From contig NC_135505.1 of assembly GCF_052857255.1 (NCBI RefSeq), positions 133,231,967 to 133,295,966 of the forward strand: a stretch of DNA of 64,000 nucleotides. The letters are read 5' to 3'. Positions 24,101 to 33,100 of this stretch are shown here, in pieces (within the stretch, counting starts at the first letter, position 1; each line of letters starts with the position of its first letter). Origin of the DNA: Amblyomma americanum. Taxonomy: Eukaryota; Arthropoda; Arachnida; Ixodida; Ixodidae. The translations under genes and the position numbers were made by a program. The notes under the pieces were generated by a model, which made no database searches, was not told the DNA's origin, and saw nothing but the letters and a program-made list of their open reading frames with translations.

Positions 24101-27100
24101 TATTTGTAGCTTTGATTTCAATATGCGTTTTGACGCATGTGTATTTGACCGCAATGAGTAATAAGGCGCTCTCGGAAGTTTCTGAAGGCATACAGGCCCG
24201 TAACGTGGTCCATATAGCGTGCATTCATGACACAGAACTGTCGGACACGCGGCTGCGAAGTGTTTTGAGTTTAAGTACATGAAAACACCAACACTTTGAA
24301 ATACATTTTGATTATAGCTGACAAATCGTAGTTTTACTCGCGTTTGAAACACATAAAGCCTTATTTAGTCATAAGAATAACAATTTTCTTACTAATTTGA
24401 ATGCAAAGCTGATTTCTAAGATTGTCCCTTTCTTAGTTATAATAAATGAATGAATTATATTTATTTTAATTCGACAGGAATGAAAGAAATGGAAACCATA
24501 GATAACGTTGTATTTAGGCTGCAGCTATGCACGGCAGCTTTCGCTCCGCGCATACCACTAAGCCGGCGCTGATTCCTACAGATAAAGTCTCTTATGTGGT
24601 TGTCGTTCTAAATAGATTGCAGACAATTAAGAAAACATCTGGTGGCGCTTACAGATGAGGACATATCCGAACCCGGATAGCCTTAGCCAGTGGTACCCGG
24701 CACAATTCTCAGATAGGCGCCGGCTGTGTCAGGGCAGGGCAGATTCCCTACACATTATGTGAACCTGCCCTGAAATATACGACCCGAACACGAAAACTAA
24801 TGCAGATGAACTATGGGAGGCTCTAATGCGCAGCTTAGACTAGGAGACTCAGATTAGAACCATCCGACTGGTCGAAAACGCCGCCCGGGTCCACGGATTC
24901 CAAACCATCGTCTAGGCGGTTGGGAACAAGCCCATACTGCAGCCGTCGCAAAATAAAGTTATGTAATACTACTATCTAACAAACCAACGCAAAATACAAC
25001 TGCATATGACGTCACTTACTTTGCATTGGATCGTTCTCTTGCTTCTCTTCGACCTCGAATAGCAAGTGGGCCACATGGCCATCTGAAGAGCGTTCGGCGG
25101 CTGGTAGAGGCCGTATCCTGAAACGGGGCCCTAGCACTCCCTCCTGTTTATCGGGTTCAAAAAGCAACAGCAAATTGCAAAGTACCAGCTAAAATTCCGC
25201 TTGAGAAACTGCACGACGATAACGACACAGTAACTTTCGCAACATTACAGATGCTTCGAGTAAGCAAAACCGGTGACTGCATACAAAACGCCTTGTAGTT
25301 CCTGAATAATTTTTATGGCCTCAATATCTATGTTCTTTAACAAACTACTAATCACGTGATCGATGAAACGATAGAGTTTAAGGTAAACGTGCTCGCGTCG
25401 TAAAGGTGCTCCTATAGAATTAACCTGATTGTAGGATACAAAAAATTAACCAATAGATCTGCCGTTAAATTGTACAGGCAGCTGACGACTCGCATTGAAA
25501 TGTAGGCGGCTGATATTTGCCCTGTGCATTACGGGTGATATCTCCTGAAAAAAAAAATGGCTGTGGTTTAGCTCTGATTAAACCTGGAGTGACGCGATAG
25601 CTACATCTGGCTGAGAACTCGATCAGTCGAATTGCAAAGTCAGTCTTTCGCCGCTCCGTTTCACTGCACGTTCCTTCTTCATCTTCGTCCCACTTGACAC
25701 GGCGCATGCGCACAGCTGTTGCGCGCCGCGCCGCCGGCAGCAGCAGCTGCTTCGCACCATGTGACCAATCCACGTGCCCAACCCCGTGACCAACGGCCGC
25801 ACCACGTTATCAACCCACGTGACCAACCGCATCCTTTATTCTGCCTTTCCAGCTCTGAAAAGGTTTTAAGTTTTATTTTAATTAGGATCAACCAATAGCA
25901 CCTTTGACTAATTACACCCGTAACTATCGTTCGCGACGTATAAATAAAATTTGATTGCCAGCAAATAATTATTTCTCGTTAATACTACGCAGAAAAAAAC
26001 TGTTAGGGCTTAACAGCGAGCTCAAATGTTGCGGGTATCAGGCCACAAAATAACCCAATCAGAGCCGATCCCTCTGCCTACCCTCATATGTAATGGCTGT
26101 ATGTCTGACTTTTGTCCCTCAAAATCGCTAGTTGTGTCCTCTACTGTGCGAGCTGGCTGACATAATGCACACTTAGTACGCACGTGCGTATACAAGTATA
26201 CCAGGTGTTTCAGGAAAGACAAAGTAATTTTCAAAAATAGGCTTCTTGGGGTAAAAAAAAAATGGCTATTGCGGCATACCATTAAAAGAGTTGGCGGAAA
26301 TAGGAAAGCCGGTGAATTGTATCACGTAGTAAGTTGGCTAACTAATTTATGATGATTAACTTTCAACTGTCACCGCTAAGCAAGTGGTTGCAATTAGGTA
26401 TCCGGTCGTTAGTAATAACCATATCAGTCTTTAGAATTTCGAAAACGCGATTATCCTCTGCGCTGTGGCTCGACAAAACTTGGCTTCATTGTGCTAGAAT
26501 ACATGCGCTTTCGAAAAGCAACTAGGCACAGCAACCTTTTCAGTGCACGTAAGGGCACAGGGTAAGGTAAAATTAGAAAAAATTGGGTTTTTTTTTGGAA
26601 TTTTAGAAGTTCAATTCTTTCTACACATGTTCCATGATCGCACTTTCCTCAGAAAGCCATATTTACGGCTGAAAAACGCTTTTTCCGAAACCAAGTAGTG
26701 AGCGGCCACGCCCCCTTTCAGGATTAACGTCAATTTTTTCAACCAAAAAGTCCACCACCTGATTTCAAAACTTGTCTAAAATCAGCTACATATAAAGAAT
26801 TGTATGGCAACTATTGTACAGCTCCTCTTTTTTAGCCAAGACAATCCTGAGACGCTTTGCACGTTTTTTCCACGTTTCTGCAACCTTCATGCAGCTGCGT
26901 CCGAGTGCTATCCCTTTCGATCAGTATTGTAAATTGTGCCGGTGCTGGTTGCTGCTGATAAGTTGAGATGCCCAGGGCAAAGAAGGCCTTCGTCAGGCGT
27001 GAATTTCACGGCAACCGCTACGCTCATCGTGAAAAAGCAAAAGGATGTCCACGACCGAATGAGATCCCGAACGCCGAACGCGCCAGCTCCTCGACATCGA

Positions 27101-30100
27101 AGCTTTCAAGATTTTCTCTGTGCTTCCAGGAAGAGGATGTGCTACAGAGCAGCAGCCAATATGCCTTAATGGACATGGACGACATTTGTGCCGCAATTAC
27201 ACAGATTTGTGTGTGCAGAGAGTGCGGTGGAAGTGTTGAGCTCATCGAAATTGTGACAAAACGGGTAGGTGTTGCAAGCGGTTACAGTTTGAACTGTGAA
27301 GTGTGTAGTGCCGCACAACGATTTGAGATGTCGAAGAAAACTACTTCTGGCCTCTATGAAGCCAACCTCAGGTTAGTGTATGCCTTGAGGTCCATTGGTA
27401 AGGGAATGGCTGCAGGAAATATACTCTGTGCTATGCTAAACCTTCCTAAGCCGCCGACAAAGTTTGCGTAATACAATCAAGAGCTTCTAGGTCACATCGA
27501 AGCTGCTGCTCAGGAGTTGATGAAAAGGGCAGCTGACGAAGCTGTGCAGCTGAATGAGGGGGATAAAGACATCGCAGTTGCTCTTGATGGAAGCTGGCAG
27601 AAGCGAGGCCATACTTCCAATAACGGCATAGTCTCTGCGACCAGTGTAGACTCTGGGAAAGTGCTGGATGTGGAGGTTTTGTCTAAACGTTGTCCAAAGT
27701 GCAGCATCAAGGGTACAAACAGTGACCCCCTTCATAGTGAGGTGTGCCAAAGCAACTACCAAGGCACCAGCGGTGGAATGGAAGTCGCAGGAGCACTGAA
27801 AATTTTCGGCAGGAGTGAGGAGCTTCACGGCGTTCGATACGTCAAATACCTTGGGGATGGTGACAGCAAGGCTTTCATGGCTGTGAAGGCACAAATTCCA
27901 TATGGTGATTCCGTTGAAATATCCAAGGTTGAGTGCATAGGGCACGTGCAAAAAAGGATGGGCACAAGGTTACGAAGGCTAAAAAAAGGAAACAAAGCAG
28001 GAAAACTCTCTGATGGAAAGAGCCTCTCGGGCCGAGGCCGACTGACTGATGCAGTAATAGACAAGCTCCAGACGTACTATGGTTTGGCCATCAGAAGAAA
28101 TGTAGGGAACCTGGATGAAATGCGAAAGGCCGTTTGGGCAACCTTCTTCCACTTATCGGCCACAGACGATGACCCATGCCATGGACTTTGCCCAAAGGGA
28201 CCTGATACGTGGTGTGCCTTCAACAGAAGTCAGTCAGAGGGCAAGCCATTTTTCCACAAGGAGAGTTTGCCTGCATCTGTCTTGGAGGCTATCAAACCCA
28301 TTTATAGGGAGCTATCGAAGGCTGAGCTCCTAGAGAAGTGCCTGCATGGGCGAACTCAAAATGCAAATGAGTCGTTCAACCATGTTGTTTGGGAAAGCGC
28401 TAAAGAATGTGTTTGTTAGGCTTCGGACCCTACGGATGGCAACACTGGATGCTGTTCTTTCATTTAATGATGGTAGCATCGCACGGGCCAACGTTTTGAA
28501 GGCGTGTGGATTGAACCCAGGGAGCAACACCATCAAGTGGCTGAGGGAAGCTGACCATAAGCGCATGTACTTTGCGGACCGAGCAACACGACAGCTTACA
28601 AAAGAGGCCCGACAGTCAAAACGACAAGCCGAAAAGCGAAAAAATGACGGCGACAGTGACTACGAAGCAGGGGGCTATTAAACCAATTACTATGGAGGCG
28701 TTTCTGCGAATAAAAAATGGTTTTTCACATCTTTTTTCTCTTTACGCTCTATTATCTCAAAACAGTGTTTTTTCTTACAAAGGTACCATTATTTCCAATG
28801 CCTTTCAAGACAGAGGGCTGATCTTTTTTGCAATCATCTACATAAGTGTTGCCAACTACTGAACTAGAATTAAGCAATTTCACTGAGCAGTTATTCTGTT
28901 ATGAATGTTGAAATGCGCAAAGAAAGGCCAGATTTGTGTACTACCGGAAAAAATTTTATTAAAAATCGAATTTTCAACACATTTCAAATATTCTAGTTCA
29001 GTAAAAAGAGCACAAAATTTGGCAAACAATGATATATGTATTATTAGGCTACTGTTATTAGTGAGAAACATGTACCTCAACATGGCCTAAAATGCATGGG
29101 AAGTATAGGGCTTACCCTGTGCCCGTAAATAGCAAAAAAACAAATTTTCCAGAGCCAAAGCGCCAAGGGTAGTCGCGTTTTCTAGTTTCTAAAAGTTGAT
29201 ATGGCTTTCTTCCTTTCGTTTTTCAGTACCTCCTTTACTACTTCTCTTACGGCGTGGTCCGGGTGACAACTGAGATAAGTGACACAGTTATTGCGTCATT
29301 TCCTTTCCTCAAAAACAAAAAATCTACACTAACGATCGGCTTCAAATCTCTAATTGTAACTAGGCGCCGAACACTAATGGTTGAAAAGTTAATTATTAAA
29401 AATTAGTTAACCAGCTTATTTACCTAAAACGATTCACCGGTTTTTCCGTGCCCGCCAGCACTCATAATACCATGCTGAAAAAACCATAATTTATCCCAAA
29501 AACCCAATTTTTGAGAAATACTTAGTCTTCCCTGAAACACCTGGTACCTGCAAGCACGTTTATGGATGCGTCCATTATCAGCAGGCCAACTTTTGTTTAT
29601 AATTTCCTCAGAGCCATTCTTGAAGATTATTTGGTGCTCACAATTAAGCCATATCATGCTGTTATCGTCAACGAGAAAAACGTCTACATACCACTTGAAA
29701 GCCATCATCATGCGTGAGATGGACGGCGGCCAGTCGCTTAGTGTCGTGATAAAGACTCTTCTCCGCTTCGTGTCCCGGCATCTGCTCGGGCATAACGGAG
29801 AACGACAGATGCACACGCTGTCACCTCAGCTTCTCTCTCTGCTAGTTAGTGTCACTCACACTCAAGGCCACTTCATTGTTGTCACCGTCAAAGCCGACGA
29901 CTGTGACCTCGTCTCCAAACAGCCTCGTCTTCTCCAAGTTGAGTTCGAGATCATCGGTGATGCGAACCACCCTCTCCCCGGTGTCTGCCCTGCTTTCAAG
30001 ATGCAGTGGGTACACGATCCGCTCGCTCAGAATCTTAGATGCGGGTGCTGCATAGTGAGAAGGCATGCAGGAGAAATGAGAACCGATTCCTTCTGTCCAT

Positions 30101-33100
30101 GGAACGATTTGGGAACCCATAGCACATGTGTTAGACTCAACAACTGAAAGAAGAGCCGTTTGATCGCTATGAATCATCTACAAGAATGCCCACTGGGAAG
30201 GCGTGCATTGCTCTAGCAAAACAAAGTGATAGCAACGCACAGAAATAAAAGTAATCGCTAATGAATAAAGTATGGCAAAGGGCCCATTAAACGCAAAAAG
30301 AGACAGAGCAGCTGAAATTCAGAATGCAATTAATATACCCAGTGATTTTTCTGTCAAATAAAACTGAATTTTTGAAGGGCTTATCTGCCAGGATGATCCA
30401 TCCGGTCATGACTGTGAGGTTTTTAATCTCAATAAACGTAAGAGAAGTGAGCGGCCGTCAGTATCTGTTAGTAGTAACTGACGCTGCATACCCAACTTAC
30501 CTAGCAGTTACAAGGCAAGTGTTCAAAGGGCATTTCTGTACTCTTTCTTATTATTACATAACAGAGCTCAATTAAAAGAAGAATACCAGAAGAGGGAAAA
30601 TACGGGCTGGTTGGTACATGTTTTACGAATTGGAAAAACAGCGCAATCAAAGACGAGACACAAGAGAAGCACAAAACACCAGCGCTGTTATTAACAACCA
30701 AATGGTTTATTGCTACAGGTGAGGCAGCATATAAATGAAATGGCACGAGTAACAACACAAAATAAGCATGAGAGAAAGATACCGCACAACCACACAACTT
30801 GACTAAAAAAGGGGGACGTCACTGATTAAGATACGCAAGTTCCTTTGATAGTAGATTTATCGATGGGCTGCTGATACAGGTGTTACCGAGCTTTCTGATA
30901 TGGCAAGCCTCCGAAATGAGCCTTGTGGTCTCATCTTTATAACGGGCGATGATAGTGGTCCTATTGAGGTGCGCTTCGCAAGCATCACACTCAGCACAGT
31001 GCACAGCAAGATGGTTTCTGCGAGACTTGTTCTCTATATCTGTTCACGCAGTCTATCATTGATGCATCGTCCCGTCTCACCGATGTAGAAACTGCCACAG
31101 GAGGTCGGGATCTTGTAAACGACATCAACACGACACTCAACGAACTTCCGCTTATGCTTCTTCTGGCAGCCTTTTCTGCTTCTATCCTCATTAACACGCT
31201 TGCACAATCCGCTAAGTTTATTCCTGGCTGAAAAAACCAGCCTAATGGCTCCTTTGCTCACTATCTTCTTTAGATTGTGCGAAACTTTGTGCACATACGG
31301 GATGCACACTGTTCTTTTTCATTCTGCCAGACCCGCATCGGTGCCCTTGATCTTTCGCAGACTACATTCTGCAAGCAGGGACTCAGCAACATTTGACACC
31401 ATCTTCGTTGGGTATACTGCAGCAGATAGCCTGTTCACCTGTGCGTGGAAACTGCCTTTTGTCTGATGCAGACATGATCTTTGCAGTGCGGCTCTTAGGC
31501 ATGCCTTAGCGATACCGCGCTTAACAATCTTCGAGTGAACTGACCGGAAAGGGAGAAGGCTCTTCCTGGACCGCGGCGAGTATGCCCAACAAATATGGTT
31601 GTTAGAAATTGTCAGTTCCATGTCTAAAAACCTGAGCCTATTATTAGAGGGGAGCTCTGAAGACAATTGGAGGTCATTAAGTTCATAACAGAACACGTCA
31701 AAAATCTCTGCAAAACAGAAACATCTCTGCATTCAAAGAAATAATTAACCATTTTTTGTCGCTTAAGGAGCAATATTATATTGTGAAATTGATGGTCGTC
31801 AACATCGAAGGCGAGTTTTTTAAAAATTCGGTGTGTCGGCATTCTGGTTGGAAATATTGAAGGAGAAAAATGCTCTTTTGAACGCTCGTTAAGTTGTCTT
31901 TTCCACATTGCAGACTGGTTAAAATGGCGTTGCTCGCGTTTCTAAAGCAACAAAAAATAAAGATGCAATTTGTGGGGTTTTGTTTTAATCTATAGAAGTT
32001 AACGTCATTTCGGCTTCTGTGCCTAGCGCAGCGCCGAAATGTGCAAAGCGGGATAACCATCTCAATTAGTTTTTGAAAAGCGTATTTCCAACCATTGATA
32101 TTTTGAACCGCAATTATTATAAGCACTCTTTATTAACAGCTGGAGAGATTTTCGGAACAACCGTACCACAGCGGTGATTTTTGTGAAATTACACCCTTAA
32201 GGGAATGAAATGGGTGTTTTGATAACGAAAACACCCTCAACGTCATAACGTAGTACGCTGTAGGGTTTTTAGTACCCTTGATATCTTTAGGGGTGCAAAA
32301 ATATTTGCACTGTTATGTAACGTGCAGATCGTCACTCCATTGCTGTGCTGCGCGTCTAGATAAACAATTCAATACGCGGGTCGTAGCACTGCTTGAGCAC
32401 CTAAATCGTCGCTGTGCTCGAGACCCGCACGCCACCATTGGTTTCTACAACGGGGTTGGCACAGTAGTCTCCGCAACTTATCTCATGAACAGGATTAGAC
32501 AGTGGCTTCCAGGATCACGCTATCTCTTGCACAGCTGCCTTCATTTTCAGTCTTGTGGAGGCGAGTTCATTGATGGCGGTAGTTGGTGTCCGTGCAGATG
32601 GAACGAAATAAGAGCATCAGATCGCGTCGCCTGCAAATCTACACCATTCGCAATGTTTATTTGAAGTTCGTGGCTACAAATAGCCTGACGGCGTTCCCAA
32701 ACCTCCGATTCCTGGACTTCGTCCGTGCAATTGCATCTTCTGGACTTCTAAACAGCGGATCTCTCATTTCCGGGACAGTTTCCTCATAAAAAAGTGATTA
32801 TAACGACATCAGAAACCGGTAGCAGTTTATATTATAAACTGATCACATTGTCTATAGTAGTTTATACACAACAAGATCATCCTTTGCAAATCTCCCTTGT
32901 AGCAACAAAAAAAAATACTTTCCATGTGTCCGTGAAACTGAATGCAAAAGGCATTGATTTGGGAAATGTAGCTAACCTTCATTCTTTGCTTTCTCATAAC
33001 AGCACTAATGTGTAAGCTAGGCAAATCTTTAAAGCCATTAGGGGTCCAGACTTCGGAGCAATGGATACAGCACAAAGTGGCGATAGCAAACCGGAGCTTA

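Larger units (their letters stand above)
26201..29544 (+). mobile_element. Mutator-like DNA transposon with long terminal inverted repeats
   Basis: Termini CCAGGTGTTTCAGG... and ...CCTGAAACACCTGG are inverted. Similarity extends through about 390 bp on each side; for example GGGCACAGGGTAAG near 26556 and CTTACCCTGTGCCC near 29111. TA lies on each side (26199-26200 and 29545-29546); no longer duplication is visible. A transposase relic occupies 26968-28681. Lies in gene B intron 3, antisense to it. Confidence 0.85.

Noticed and set aside
29424..29816. 130-residue minus-strand ORF
   Set aside because: It crosses the Mutator TIR border and gene B exon 3 in another frame; only 29692-29781 is coding.
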